Shown piece after piece: positions 50,265-58,568 of a stretch of DNA of 64,000 bases (within the stretch, counting starts at the first letter, position 1; each line of letters begins with the position of its first letter). The DNA comes from CAMDPA01 sp964574325. GTDB taxonomy: Bacteria > Pseudomonadota > Alphaproteobacteria > Rhizobiales > Hyphomicrobiaceae. The notes under the pieces are model-generated. The model was given only the letters and a program-made list of their open reading frames with translations, had not been told where the DNA came from and did not search any database. The stretch lies in NCBI GenBank assembly GCA_964574325.1, contig CAZNMY010000020.1, positions 7,170-71,169 on the forward strand, read 5' to 3'. The translations under genes were made by a program, and so were the position numbers.

Positions 50265-51211
50265 TCCTCGTCCTTCGGTGCCGCAACCGCACTCTTCGGC
50301 GGCCCCGGCGAACGCCGCATGTGGATTGGCCCGAACGACCGCTCCTGCCGCAACTCGATCATACCTTCACGCGCCATTTCAAGCGTCGCACCGAAAGAGC
50401 TGGCGAGCACGGAGCGACCGACGCCCGGCGCGGGTTCGACCGGCAGATACTGATGCAGAAAGAGATCGAGCTGAACCCATTCGCCCGTGCTCCGCCCGAC
50501 CAGCGTTTCGAGCTGCCGCCGTGCATCCTTGATCGACCAGACCAGCCGCCTTTTGACGACGTGCACCCGCTTGATCGTCCGACGGCGCTGATCGGCATAA
50601 GCCTTGAGCAGATCGTAGATGCTCGCCGTCCAAACCGTCTCGCGCACCGTCCGCACGGTCTCCGGCTGCCCGCGATAGAACACGTCCTGACCGAGCCGCT
50701 TGCGCGTCATCAACTGCGCCGAGACTTTGCGCATCGCATCGAGCCGCTGCAGCCGGAAATGCAGCAGGGCCTTCAACTCATCTCCCGTCGGCCCGTCGTC
50801 GGCGGCCTTCTCCTTGGGCAGCAGCAACCGCGACTTGAGGAACGCCAGCCACGCCGCCATGACGAGATAGTCGGCCGCGACTTCCAGGTTGACCCGCTTC
50901 GCCTCCGCGATGAACGCGAGGTACTGGTCGACCAGCGCCAGGATCGATATGTGCGCCAGGTCGATCTTGTGCGTCCGCGCCAGCGCGAGCAGCAGATCGA
51001 GCGGCCCCGAGAACCCCGCGATGTCGACCGACAGCGCCTCTTCCGGCCAGACCTCGAGCGACGAGACCTCGGACGACGAGACCTCGGGCGACGTCACCGG
51101 CGCTTCCCACGCCGCGATGTCGTCGACGGGCGCAGCGCCTGGCTTCTCGGAGGCCGATTTGTCGTCTGAGATCACGGGTCGGATGCTCGCGAGGACGTTG
51201 GGTTCCGGCAC
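50261..51211 (-). CDS. scpA: Segregation and condensation protein ScpA
   Basis: ScpA is the kleisin bridging Smc heads. The 316-aa product has the kleisin N-terminal motif GFSGPLDLLLALARTHKIDL (about 66-85), LAFIAEAKRVNLEVAADYLV and MAAWLAFLKSRLLLP. The first 60 residues are an extra extension with short repeats of the type SSEVSSLEV, encoded by a 15-bp triplicated sequence (about 51050-51095). The C-terminal winged helix is diverged. It is co-transcribed with scpB through an ATGA overlap. Confidence 0.93.
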   Translation of the reverse strand: MPEPNVLASIRPVISDDKSASEKPGAAPVDDIAAWEAPVTSPEVSSSEVSSLEVWPEEALSVDIAGFSGPLDLLLALARTHKIDLAHISILALVDQYLAFIAEAKRVNLEVAADYLVMAAWLAFLKSRLLLPKEKAADDGPTGDELKALLHFRLQRLDAMRKVSAQLMTRKRLGQDVFYRGQPETVRTVRETVWTASIYDLLKAYADQRRRTIKRVHVVKRRLVWSIKDARRQLETLVGRSTGEWVQLDLFLHQYLPVEPAPGVGRSVLASSFGATLEMAREGMIELRQERSFGPIHMRRSPGPPKSAVAAPKDED

Positions 51212-51306
51212 CTTCGCCCCGGATTATCCCGACTGAACTGCAGCTTAGCCTGTTGTAGCGAGCGCATAAAGACCGCTGTACCAGGCCGCTGTACCCGGTT
51301 GCCGGA

Positions 51307-52332
51307 TCAGCCAACCGGCGTGTCCGCCTGCCCCACGACTTCGGCCAGCGCCGCCTCGGCCTCGGCCAAGTCGAACGGCTCGAGCCGACGCGTAACCGCG
51401 ATGCAGGCCGCGAACCTTTCCAGCGCACGCCCCGACAACGCCGGCACGCCCGCGGCAACCGCCTGCATTTCCGTAAAGTTGCCGCTGCAGTGCAAGGCCA
51501 CGTCGCTGCCCGCCGCGATCACGGCCATGGCCCGCTCGACGAACGTGCCCGACAGTGCCTTCATGCCGAGATCGTCGCTCATCAGCAGGCCGTCGAAGCC
51601 GATATCGCCGCGGATCACCTCCGCGGTCACCACAGCCGATGCGCTCCCCGGCACATCGGGATCGATCGCGGAATAGACCACGTGCGCCGTCATCGCCGCC
51701 GGCATATCCGCCAGCGCGCGGAACGGCGCGAAGTCCGTCGCGGCGAGTTCGGCGCGCGACGTGCCGACGACCGGCAGCTCGAAATGACTGTCCGCCAGCG
51801 CCCGCCCATGCCCGGGAATATGCTTGATGACGGGCACGACACCGCCGGCCATATGCCCCTCGGCTACCGCCCTGCCCAGCGCCGCGATCTCGGCGGGCGT
51901 CCGGCCATAAGCACGGTCGCCGATGATGTCGTGCGCCCCTTCGATCCTCAGATCGAGCACCGGCGTGCAATTCGTGTTGATGCCGAGCGCCCTCAGATCC
52001 AGTGCCGTCAGCCGCGCCGCCAGCCACGCCGCTCGCTCGCCCTGCTTCTGGTCCCGATCTCGCAGACGGGCGAACGCCGAAGCTGCCGGCAGCTCACGCC
52101 ATTGAGGAGGACGCAACCGTCTGACCCGGCCGCCTTCCTGATCGATCAGAACGAGCACGTCGTCCGACCCGATCGCGCTGCACGCCTCGCGAACCAGCGC
52201 ACGGATCTGATCGGGCGTGCTGCAATTGCGCGCGAACAGGATGATGCCGGCCGGCCTCACGTCGCGCAGATAGGCTGCCTCGTCCGCCGCCAGGACCTCG
52301 CCCGTAAGGCCGACGATGAGTGCTGCACGCAT
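51307..52332 (-). CDS. nagZ: Beta-N-acetylhexosaminidase (peptidoglycan recycling)
   Basis: GH3 enzyme removing GlcNAc from anhydro-muropeptides in the cytoplasm. The 341-aa product from ATG 52332 has the family loop VIKHIPGHGRALADSH with the Asp181-His183 catalytic dyad, and the nucleophile region GLLMSDDLGMKAL (252-254). LVLIDQEGGRVRRLRPP is the N-terminal signature. It has no signal peptide, consistent with cytosolic NagZ. It is 47 bp downstream of the SPOR gene on the same strand. Confidence 0.95.
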   Translation of the reverse strand: MRAALIVGLTGEVLAADEAAYLRDVRPAGIILFARNCSTPDQIRALVREACSAIGSDDVLVLIDQEGGRVRRLRPPQWRELPAASAFARLRDRDQKQGERAAWLAARLTALDLRALGINTNCTPVLDLRIEGAHDIIGDRAYGRTPAEIAALGRAVAEGHMAGGVVPVIKHIPGHGRALADSHFELPVVGTSRAELAATDFAPFRALADMPAAMTAHVVYSAIDPDVPGSASAVVTAEVIRGDIGFDGLLMSDDLGMKALSGTFVERAMAVIAAGSDVALHCSGNFTEMQAVAAGVPALSGRALERFAACIAVTRRLEPFDLAEAEAALAEVVGQADTPVG

Positions 52333-52379
52333 CTGCGGCGAGCCCCCTGAAAGTTCCGCGCCAATATATCCGCCAGATG

Positions 52380-54083
52380 CTACTCGCCGAGAGGGTAGCA
52401 GCCCTGCTTGGACATGCCGGCCGCCAGCAACTGACTGCACAGCTCGCGTACCGGCGTGATGCCGCCCCGCGGCCCGACGACGACACGATAGATCACGCCC
52501 AGCCCTCGCGCGGTCTGATCGGATTGCACGATCTCGAGCCGCCTGTTGCGGAGCGGCTCGTACTTCTGCTGCAGGTCGGCCATCATCTTCATGGCGTCGA
52601 GCTGGCTCTTCTGGAAGCCGAGCACAGCCACATATCCGCTGATCGGCCTGGGCCGGTCCGCGGCAGGCGGCTTCGGCGCCACCGCGGCCGTCTTCTGAAC
52701 GGGCTCGGCCTCTGTCGCCGGCTGCGGTGCACGTACGACGGGTTGACGCGGCGGTGCTGGCGGTGGCGCGACAGCGACCCGCTGCGGCTGCACCGGCGGC
52801 TGAGACTGCTGTGGCGGAGGTTGCGGCGGCGGCGGCGCAGATCGCGGCGGCTCCATCATCGACGGCGGCAAGCCCGGCCCGCCGTTCGCCCCGACCACCA
52901 TCATTCCGGGCACGGCCCCACCGGGTCCGACCGGAACCGTCGCGACACGGCGCACGCCGTTGCTGTCCGTCGTGCCCGAGCTGCCTGCATCACCACCGGA
53001 TGCAGCCGAGCTGCCCTCCGAGGGAACGCGATTGTTCAGCACGCGGCTATCCGTATTGGCGAACTGCTTGCCGCCGCGATCGGCAGGCGCGACCTTCACC
53101 GGATCCTTCGAGGCCCGCACCAGTTGGCCTTTGCCGTCAGTGCTCGCGACCTTCGGACCAAAGAACATCTTGTAGCCGTAGGCCATGCCGCTGCCGACAC
53201 CGATCGATCCGACGAGCGCCGCGGCGATCAGCCACCGGCGACGCCGACGGGGCGGCTCGTCGTACTCGATGTCATCGTCGTCCGGTTCATGCTGCTGCGT
53301 CGCACCGGACGGATATCCGCCGCCTTGAGGACCCGGCTGAAGCCCTGACTGATGCGCGGACTGCTGCCCCCCCGGATACCCCGGCTGCGGTGCCTGCAGT
53401 GCCGGCTGATAGGCCGGAGGCGGCGGCGGCGCTGGCGGTGCCGGCGCCCGGCCGAACCCGTTGTCGGCATACTGCTGAGGCGGCCAGTGTGCCGGATTCG
53501 GGGCATGAGGCGGCTGCTGCGGCTGAAGCTGTGGCGGCGCGGTGCGCGCATCCCGCCCGGTCGGCGGCGACATCGGCAGTCCGTAGTTTCCGAGGTCATA
53601 CGCCGAAGGATCGGGCAGCCGGGTATCCTGCTGCCGCCGGGAAGGCTCGGTCCGCACATCCGCTTGCTGGTTCGGATAGCCGAAACCGTGCGGCGCGGGC
53701 GGCGGCGGCATTCCGCCGTGCGGCTGATGCTGTGGTGCCTGCCCGGGCAACGGCGGAAACGGCGCGGGCGGCGCTGGCGACCACGCCTGCTGCTGCGGCG
53801 GAAGGCTGTTGCCGGCGTCGGGATAGCCACCCAGGTGCGGCTGCGGCGAATTCGGCTGAGCATGCTGCTGTACTGGTGGAGGCGTCTGGAAGCGAGGCGG
53901 GAACGATGGCGCCGAAGCCCCACCCGGTGCTCCACCCTGCTGTGCGCCACCCTGCGGCGGAATGGGCGGCCAACCCGGCTGCGCCTGCTGTCCGTGCTGC
54001 GCCGGCTGTACACTATCCGGCGTCGGCCGTCGCTGCCCGGGAAGCGGCATCGGCGGTGGAATACGACCTTGCGTACCGGACAT
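52380..54083 (-). CDS. SPOR-domain membrane protein with long Pro/Gln/Gly-rich N-terminus
   Basis: The product is 567 aa. Residues 1-270 are low-complexity (PPPAPHGFGYPNQQ and similar). An acidic patch (DDDDIEYDE) and an Arg run precede a single transmembrane helix (284-306: WLIAAALVGSIGVGSGM). A periplasmic linker rich in Pro/Gln and a C-terminal SPOR domain (about 485-565: SGYVAVLGFQKSQLDAMKMM and GVIYRVVVGPRGGITPVREL) follow. SPOR domains bind denuded peptidoglycan at division sites. Its place between argS and nagZ is conserved in the order. The cytoplasmic low-complexity tail is unusually long. Confidence 0.9.
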   Translation of the reverse strand: MSGTQGRIPPPMPLPGQRRPTPDSVQPAQHGQQAQPGWPPIPPQGGAQQGGAPGGASAPSFPPRFQTPPPVQQHAQPNSPQPHLGGYPDAGNSLPPQQQAWSPAPPAPFPPLPGQAPQHQPHGGMPPPPAPHGFGYPNQQADVRTEPSRRQQDTRLPDPSAYDLGNYGLPMSPPTGRDARTAPPQLQPQQPPHAPNPAHWPPQQYADNGFGRAPAPPAPPPPPAYQPALQAPQPGYPGGQQSAHQSGLQPGPQGGGYPSGATQQHEPDDDDIEYDEPPRRRRRWLIAAALVGSIGVGSGMAYGYKMFFGPKVASTDGKGQLVRASKDPVKVAPADRGGKQFANTDSRVLNNRVPSEGSSAASGGDAGSSGTTDSNGVRRVATVPVGPGGAVPGMMVVGANGGPGLPPSMMEPPRSAPPPPQPPPQQSQPPVQPQRVAVAPPPAPPRQPVVRAPQPATEAEPVQKTAAVAPKPPAADRPRPISGYVAVLGFQKSQLDAMKMMADLQQKYEPLRNRRLEIVQSDQTARGLGVIYRVVVGPRGGITPVRELCSQLLAAGMSKQGCYPLGE

Positions 54084-54181
54084 TGGCCCAAGTCCCTCGC
54101 ATGAATTTAAGTGTCGCCCAATCGAGTGAAGACGCGCCCGGCGATCGAGAACAGTCGAATCTGTAACTATCGACTCGATAG

Positions 54182-55942
54182 CTACCGCAGTTCATCGGGC
54201 GCGTGGACCCCCAACACGCCCAGCCCCGAGGATATCACCTGCTTTGTTGCCGCCACCAACGTCAGCCGTGCTTCCGTGAGCCGAGGCTCCTCCGGTCGGA
54301 TAAAGCGCAAATGTGGCGAATCGTTGCCACGGTTCCAGAGCTGGTGAAAACTCGAAGCGAGATCATAGAGATAATACGTAACCCGGTGCGGCTCGCGGTC
54401 CCGCGCCGCGGCCTCGATCATGCGCGGCATCTTCGCGATCTGCCGGATCAGATCGATCTCGGCTGGATCATCCAGCGCCGAGATATCCGCCTTGCCCGAA
54501 ACCACCTTCGCGATGTCGAGCCCCGGCACTTCCGCCTGGCCCCGCTTCAGCGCCGACGCACAGCGCGCGTGCGCGTACTGCACATAGAACACCGGATTGT
54601 CCTTCGACTGCTCCAGCACCTTCTTGAGATCGAAGTCGATGGGGCTGTCGTTCTTGCGCGTCAGCATCATGAACCGCACGGCATCCTTGCCGACCTCGTC
54701 CACGACATCGCGCAGCGCGACGAACGTGCCGGCGCGCTTCGACATCATCACGGGCTGGCCGTCGCGCAGCACCTTCACGAGCTGGCACACCGGCGTGGCA
54801 TAGCTCGCCTTGCCGTCCGACAGCGCCGAGACGACCGCCTTCAGGCGCGGGATGTAGCCGACGTGATCCGCGCCCAGCACGTTGAAGTAGTGCGCGAAAC
54901 CCCGCTCCAGCTTGTCGTAGTGATAGCCGACGTCTCCAGCGAAGTAGGTGTAGCTGCCGTCGGACTTCTGCAGCGCGCGGTCCATGTCGTCGCCGAACGC
55001 GGTCGAGCGGAACAGCGTCTGCTCGCGCTCCTCCCACTCGTCCTCGTCGTGGCCCTTCGGACGCGGCAGCGCGCCCTGGAAGATCAGGTCCTTCGCTTTC
55101 AGCTTCGCGATCGCCTCGCCGATCCGGTCCCGGCCTTTGGTGAGCGAAGCCTCCGAGAAGAACACGTCGTGATGCACGCCGAGCTGTCCAAGATCCTCCT
55201 TGATTTCAGAGAGGTTCGTGTCGATCGCCGCCTGCCGGCAGATCGCGACCCGCTCGTCGTCCGGCTTCTGCTTCAACGCATGGCCGTACTTCTTGGCCAG
55301 CGCCGCACCGATCGGCTTCAAGTATTCGCCGGGATAGAGCCCGGGAGGTATTTCGCCGATCGTCTCGCCCAGCGCCTCGAGATAGCGCAGGTAGGCGGAC
55401 TGCCCGAGCTTGTCGACCTGTGCGCCGGCGTCGTTGATGTAGTACTCGCGCGTCACCTTGTAGCCCGCATGCGCAAGCAGGCTCGCGAGTGCATCCCCGA
55501 ACACCGCGCCACGGCAATGCCCGATGTGCATCGGCCCGGTCGGATTGGCCGACACGTACTCGATATCGACCGTCTCGCCCGCGCCGAACTGCGACCGCCC
55601 GTAGGCATCGCCCGAAGCGATCACGCCGCGGATCAGACCGTGCCAGAAGCCGGGCGCGAACGTCAGGTTGATGAACCCCGGCCCCGCGACTTCCGCCTTG
55701 GTGATCTCCGGATCGGCCGCGAGCTTTGCCGCCAGCATGTCCGCGACCTCGCGCGGCTTCTTGCCAGCGCCCTTCGACAGCGCCAGCGCCGCGTTCGTCG
55801 CCATGTCCCCGTGCTTGGGATCGCGCGGCTCGTCCGGCACACCGACCGACGCGAGCGAAAGGTCCGCCGGCAGCTTGCCCTCGGATTTCAAAGCCTCCAG
55901 CGCATCCACGATGCGACCCTGGACGTGCGCGAATACGTTCAT
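54182..55942 (-). CDS. argS: Arginyl-tRNA synthetase
   Basis: Class I synthetase charging tRNA-Arg. The 586-aa product has the N-terminal Add-1 domain, the HIGH motif in SANPTGPMHIGHCRGAVFGD, the catalytic core, the KMSKS-equivalent MMSKRAGTFVALRD and the helical anticodon domain (DALRP-like, about 460-586) ending in GVLGVHAPDELR, where most homologues end APERM. The usual upstream neighbour dgt lies 3.8 kb away because of the islet. Confidence 0.98.
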   Translation of the reverse strand: MNVFAHVQGRIVDALEALKSEGKLPADLSLASVGVPDEPRDPKHGDMATNAALALSKGAGKKPREVADMLAAKLAADPEITKAEVAGPGFINLTFAPGFWHGLIRGVIASGDAYGRSQFGAGETVDIEYVSANPTGPMHIGHCRGAVFGDALASLLAHAGYKVTREYYINDAGAQVDKLGQSAYLRYLEALGETIGEIPPGLYPGEYLKPIGAALAKKYGHALKQKPDDERVAICRQAAIDTNLSEIKEDLGQLGVHHDVFFSEASLTKGRDRIGEAIAKLKAKDLIFQGALPRPKGHDEDEWEEREQTLFRSTAFGDDMDRALQKSDGSYTYFAGDVGYHYDKLERGFAHYFNVLGADHVGYIPRLKAVVSALSDGKASYATPVCQLVKVLRDGQPVMMSKRAGTFVALRDVVDEVGKDAVRFMMLTRKNDSPIDFDLKKVLEQSKDNPVFYVQYAHARCASALKRGQAEVPGLDIAKVVSGKADISALDDPAEIDLIRQIAKMPRMIEAAARDREPHRVTYYLYDLASSFHQLWNRGNDSPHLRFIRPEEPRLTEARLTLVAATKQVISSGLGVLGVHAPDELR

Positions 55943-56027
55943 GTGCGATTGCCTTTGCGTGGCCTCGTATGGCCTTCGGTCGGGCTAGCGCAGATCGCAA
56001 GGGGCGTCAAACGGCGGGGGTGGGGGC

Positions 56028-56053
56028 GAAAATAGGGACAGCCACCATTTACC
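56028..56053 (+). repeat. RAYT-associated repeat, left copy of pair 1
   Basis: Reads AAATAGGGACAGCCACCATT around the core GGGACAGCCACCA. It is inverted relative to the copy at 56201-56225, 150 bp away, and matches the copies flanking the RAYT gene. Confidence 0.85.
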
Positions 56054-56200
56054 GGCGGATCGAGCGAGGCTGCATCGGCTGATCGGCGTTCGACCGCACT
56101 TGCAGCGACAGCGCTCCCCGCATAGCCTGCGAACGACATGCGCACACTGACGAAGTCGAGAGAGCCTCGAAATGCACGCGCTCGCACACCCGCGACGGCC

Positions 56201-56225
56201 GAAAATGGTGGCTGTCCCCAATTAC
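56201..56225 (-). repeat. RAYT-associated repeat, right copy of pair 1
   Basis: Reads GAAAATGGTGGCTGTCCCCA; the reverse complement carries the core GGGACAGCCACCA. With the 56028 copy it bounds a roughly 200-bp segment with no ORF, like a non-autonomous element. Its ATGG supplies the first in-frame ATG of the acyltransferase pseudogene. Confidence 0.85.
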
Positions 56226-56679
56226 AGCGCATCGCCGTTCGACAAGCCCGCGCCCGAAGGTTCGGCGCAGACCGTGAGCCAGGTGCTCGGCGAGATCGTC
56301 TGGCTGATGAGCCAGTCGCCGATGCACTGCGCCGTTCGTGATTGCCGATCTCGAATGGCTGGTGATGACCCCCGTCATCCTCCAGCAGTTCCGCATGTTC
56401 TACCAGGACGCACCGCCAGAGCAGGGCGGACGCCGCCCCATCGGTGTCATCCTGTGGGGCACGGTCTCTCCGGAGATCGACGCGATGCTCACCCAAGGAA
56501 CCAACCGCCTGCGCCCACAGGACTGGAAAAGCGGCGACGCGGCGTGGGTCGTCGAAGTCATCGCCCCCTTCGGCGGCGGCGACGCGATGGTCGCCGACCT
56601 CAAGGCGCAGGTGTTCAAGGATCGGGAGTTGAGGGCGCTGGTGGTGAAAGATGGGAAGCGAGAGGTGAGGGTGGTGTGA
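56205..56679 (+). pseudogene. HlyC/TlyC-like toxin-activating lysine acyltransferase, frameshifted
   Basis: The plus strand encodes GEIVWLMSQSPMH in one frame (to about 56326), and after one displaced base the next frame continues FVIADLEWLVMTPVILQQF, then LRPQDWKSGDAAWVVEVIAP and FGGGDAMVADLKAQVF. Joined, this is the fold of acyl-ACP:protoxin lysine acyltransferases of the HlyC family, which fatty-acylate RTX toxins. The shift lies near 56330-56335. The 5' end runs into the repeat at 56201-56225, so the native N-terminus may be lost. No RTX toxin gene is nearby. Intact relatives are about 150-180 aa. Confidence 0.75.
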
Positions 56680-56872
56680 TGACTAGTCTCCTCTCGTCAC
56701 CGTTTCGTGCGACGGAAAACACACCTAGTGGCAGGCATCGGATCGAACGCGTTTCCCGAGGCGTTACCCCTTCGCCAACACCTACGCAGGGCGCGCGGCA
56801 AAGCAAAGTTCCATGTTGAGGGTGAACAGTCGCGACAATTGCGCAAACCGAGACAAATGAGAGCCCCTTCGA

Positions 56873-57475
56873 ATGGTTTACATCCTGACGCGGCAGCACG
56901 ATTTGCATCCGGAAATCATTGCGGGAAGCGCACCTCATGGTGATGCAGATTGGGAGTATCGGCTAAAGGGGTTGTCAGTTCCGGCGACACTTATTCCGTC
57001 AACAATCAAAGTAGACTCGCTGTCCCCGATGCCTGACATTTACGAATGGATACGTTCTCACTTCATCGTGTCCAGTCGCGCCAAAGCGTTATTCGAGTCG
57101 CTGGTGCCAAATACCATTGAATATATTCCAGTCAACCTGGAGGCCCCGCCTCATATGAGGCTTGCACCATCCTACTATTACATCAATCCGCTTGTTCGTC
57201 GGCAACTCGTTGATTGGTCAAAAACCACCCTGGATAAAGAGGAATGGCGACGAACGCCTGCGGGAAAGCCTTTGATTTACGCACCACTGCCGTCTCGACC
57301 AGGACACGTAGAGTTTCGAGCTTTGCCTGAGCATCTCATCTGGCATGAGATCCCCCTAGAGACAGCTGACGCCATATATAAATACTACCCTAACAATCAC
57401 TTGCTTACAGACAGTTTGTGGGCAGCAATCAACGAAAACTTTCCGGATACTATTGAACCCAACAAGATTGGCTAA
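56873..57475 (+). CDS. Hypothetical protein, possibly immunity-type (Imm11/DUF1629-like)
   Basis: The product is 200 aa in DNA clearly richer in A/T than the flanks. It has no signal peptide or membrane segment. Features are many aromatic residues, SRAKALFESLVPNTIEYIPV and PSYYYINPLVRRQLVDW. The spacing of these resembles Imm11-type immunity proteins of polymorphic toxin systems, but the match is by eye and weak. The ribosome site is poor (GAGAG). A 55-aa ORF follows 24 bp later. It was probably acquired with the islet. Confidence 0.6.
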   Translation: MVYILTRQHDLHPEIIAGSAPHGDADWEYRLKGLSVPATLIPSTIKVDSLSPMPDIYEWIRSHFIVSSRAKALFESLVPNTIEYIPVNLEAPPHMRLAPSYYYINPLVRRQLVDWSKTTLDKEEWRRTPAGKPLIYAPLPSRPGHVEFRALPEHLIWHEIPLETADAIYKYYPNNHLLTDSLWAAINENFPDTIEPNKIG

Positions 57476-57499
57476 CTGAGATCTGGGGAGAGGTGGGGC

Positions 57500-57667
57500 A
57501 TGTCCAGCGACCAAATTCATCATTCAGCCATTGCAACGCCATTAAATCAATTTGGATATTCAAGATTTTATCAGCAGCTCTACCCCAATCAGGGTAGGCT
57601 ATTTGGGATGACAGATGATTTCTCGGCAAAGCTCCCATCATCAAAGTACCGTGCAAGCAATAAATAG
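57500..57667 (+). CDS. 55-aa ORF, possibly a truncated gene
   Basis: This short ORF has AGAGG 6 nt before ATG 57500. The sequence is MSSDQIHHSAIATPLNQFGY, then SRFYQQLYPNQGRLFGMTDD and a basic end. It follows the immunity-like gene closely and has the same low-GC composition. Its stop codon TAG is supplied by the left RAYT-flanking repeat (57661), so a longer ancestral protein may have been truncated by the element. Function unknown; the His-His pair hints at a nuclease-tip fragment, which is speculation. Confidence 0.45.
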   Translation: MSSDQIHHSAIATPLNQFGYSRFYQQLYPNQGRLFGMTDDFSAKLPSSKYRASNK

Positions 57668-57686
57668 GGACAGCCACCAATTAATT
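57661..57686 (+). repeat. RAYT-associated repeat, left copy of pair 2
   Basis: Core GGGACAGCCACCA followed by ATTAATTC; it differs from the other three copies (ATTT) just after the core. It contains the stop codon of the 55-aa ORF. Confidence 0.85.
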
Positions 57687-57761
57687 CTGGACCGCCGTCA
57701 CCGTCACGCGCGTTCCTCTTTTGTTCTTGACCTGCACCACGTTTCCCGCTACCAGTTGCGG

Positions 57762-58463
57762 ATGCCACGCACCGCCCGCATCGTCGTTCCAGGCATCGCC
57801 CACCACGTTACCCAGCGTGGCAACCGGCGTCAGCAGACGTTTTTCGAGATCGCCGACTACGCTCGCTATGTCGAACTCGTGGCCAGCGGGTGCCGGGATG
57901 CCGGTGTCGAAGTGCTGTCATGGTGCCTCATGCCGAACCATGTCCATCTCGTTCTGCGCCCACAAACCACCGACGGCCTCACGGACGCCCTATCGGTCGC
58001 TCACCAGCGCTACACATGGGTGGTGAACAGACGGAAGGGCTGGCAGGGCCATCTCTGGCAAAGCCGCTTCTATTCCTGTCCACTCGATGACGCGCATCTG
58101 CGGATAGCCATTCGCTACGTCGAGCTCAATCCACTGCGCGCCCGATTGGTCGCGACGCCCGATGCGTGGCGATGGTCGAGCGCAAACGGCCGCATGACCG
58201 GCCTGGGCGACACGCTCGTCGGCCCTGACAGGCCGATCGAGATGCGCGACATTGCAGACTGGCGCGCATTTCTCGCACAAGGCATCGATGAAGAAGCCGC
58301 CGAACGATTACGATTGCACGAGCGCAAAGGGCTGGCGCTTGGCAGCGATGCTTTCGTCACGCGTATCGAATGCGAGACTGGGCGGAACCTTAAGCGGCGG
58401 CCTCGTGGCCGGCCACGGCTCCAGACGAAAGAAACAGAACCGATCGTATCATTGCCGCTGTGA
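57762..58463 (+). CDS. REP-associated tyrosine transposase (RAYT, Y1_Tnp family)
   Basis: The product is 233 aa from ATG 57762. It has PGIAHHVTQRGNRRQ, the HUH-type metal site in CLMPNHVHLVLRP, the region GHLWQSRFYSCPLDDAHLRI containing the catalytic Tyr, and AIRYVELNPLRARLV. The C-terminal 60 residues are basic (RNLKRRPRGRPRL). RAYTs nick and move REP palindromes but mostly stay in place. GC content is higher than in the immunity-like and TIR genes on either side. All catalytic motifs are intact. Confidence 0.9.
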   Translation: MPRTARIVVPGIAHHVTQRGNRRQQTFFEIADYARYVELVASGCRDAGVEVLSWCLMPNHVHLVLRPQTTDGLTDALSVAHQRYTWVVNRRKGWQGHLWQSRFYSCPLDDAHLRIAIRYVELNPLRARLVATPDAWRWSSANGRMTGLGDTLVGPDRPIEMRDIADWRAFLAQGIDEEAAERLRLHERKGLALGSDAFVTRIECETGRNLKRRPRGRPRLQTKETEPIVSLPL

Positions 58464-58466
58464 CTT

Positions 58467-58493
58467 ACGGAAATGGTGGCTGTCCCCATTTAC
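58467..58493 (-). repeat. RAYT-associated repeat, right copy of pair 2
   Basis: Reads GGAAATGGTGGCTGTCCCCA with ATTTACCC after it, inverted relative to the 57661 copy. It begins 4 bp after the RAYT stop and lies about 75 bp beyond the end of the convergent TIR gene. Confidence 0.85.
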
Positions 58494-58568
58494 CCAACAA
58501 ACGGGTAGGAAGGAACCGTTCCTTGCTTCCGTCCAGTCGTCACGCTTGCAACTTCACTTAGACAGACA

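Larger units (their letters stand above)
57661..58493 (+). mobile_element. RAYT transposase with flanking inverted REP-like repeats (REPtron-type unit)
   Basis: The unit comprises the Y1 transposase gene (57762-58463) with inverted copies of the same repeat 95 bp before its start and 4 bp after its stop. Left copy: TAAATAGGGACAGCCACCAA. Right copy, read on the minus strand: AAATGGGGACAGCCACCATT. This is the organisation described for REP-associated tyrosine transposases. No target duplication was identifiable by eye. Confidence 0.75.
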
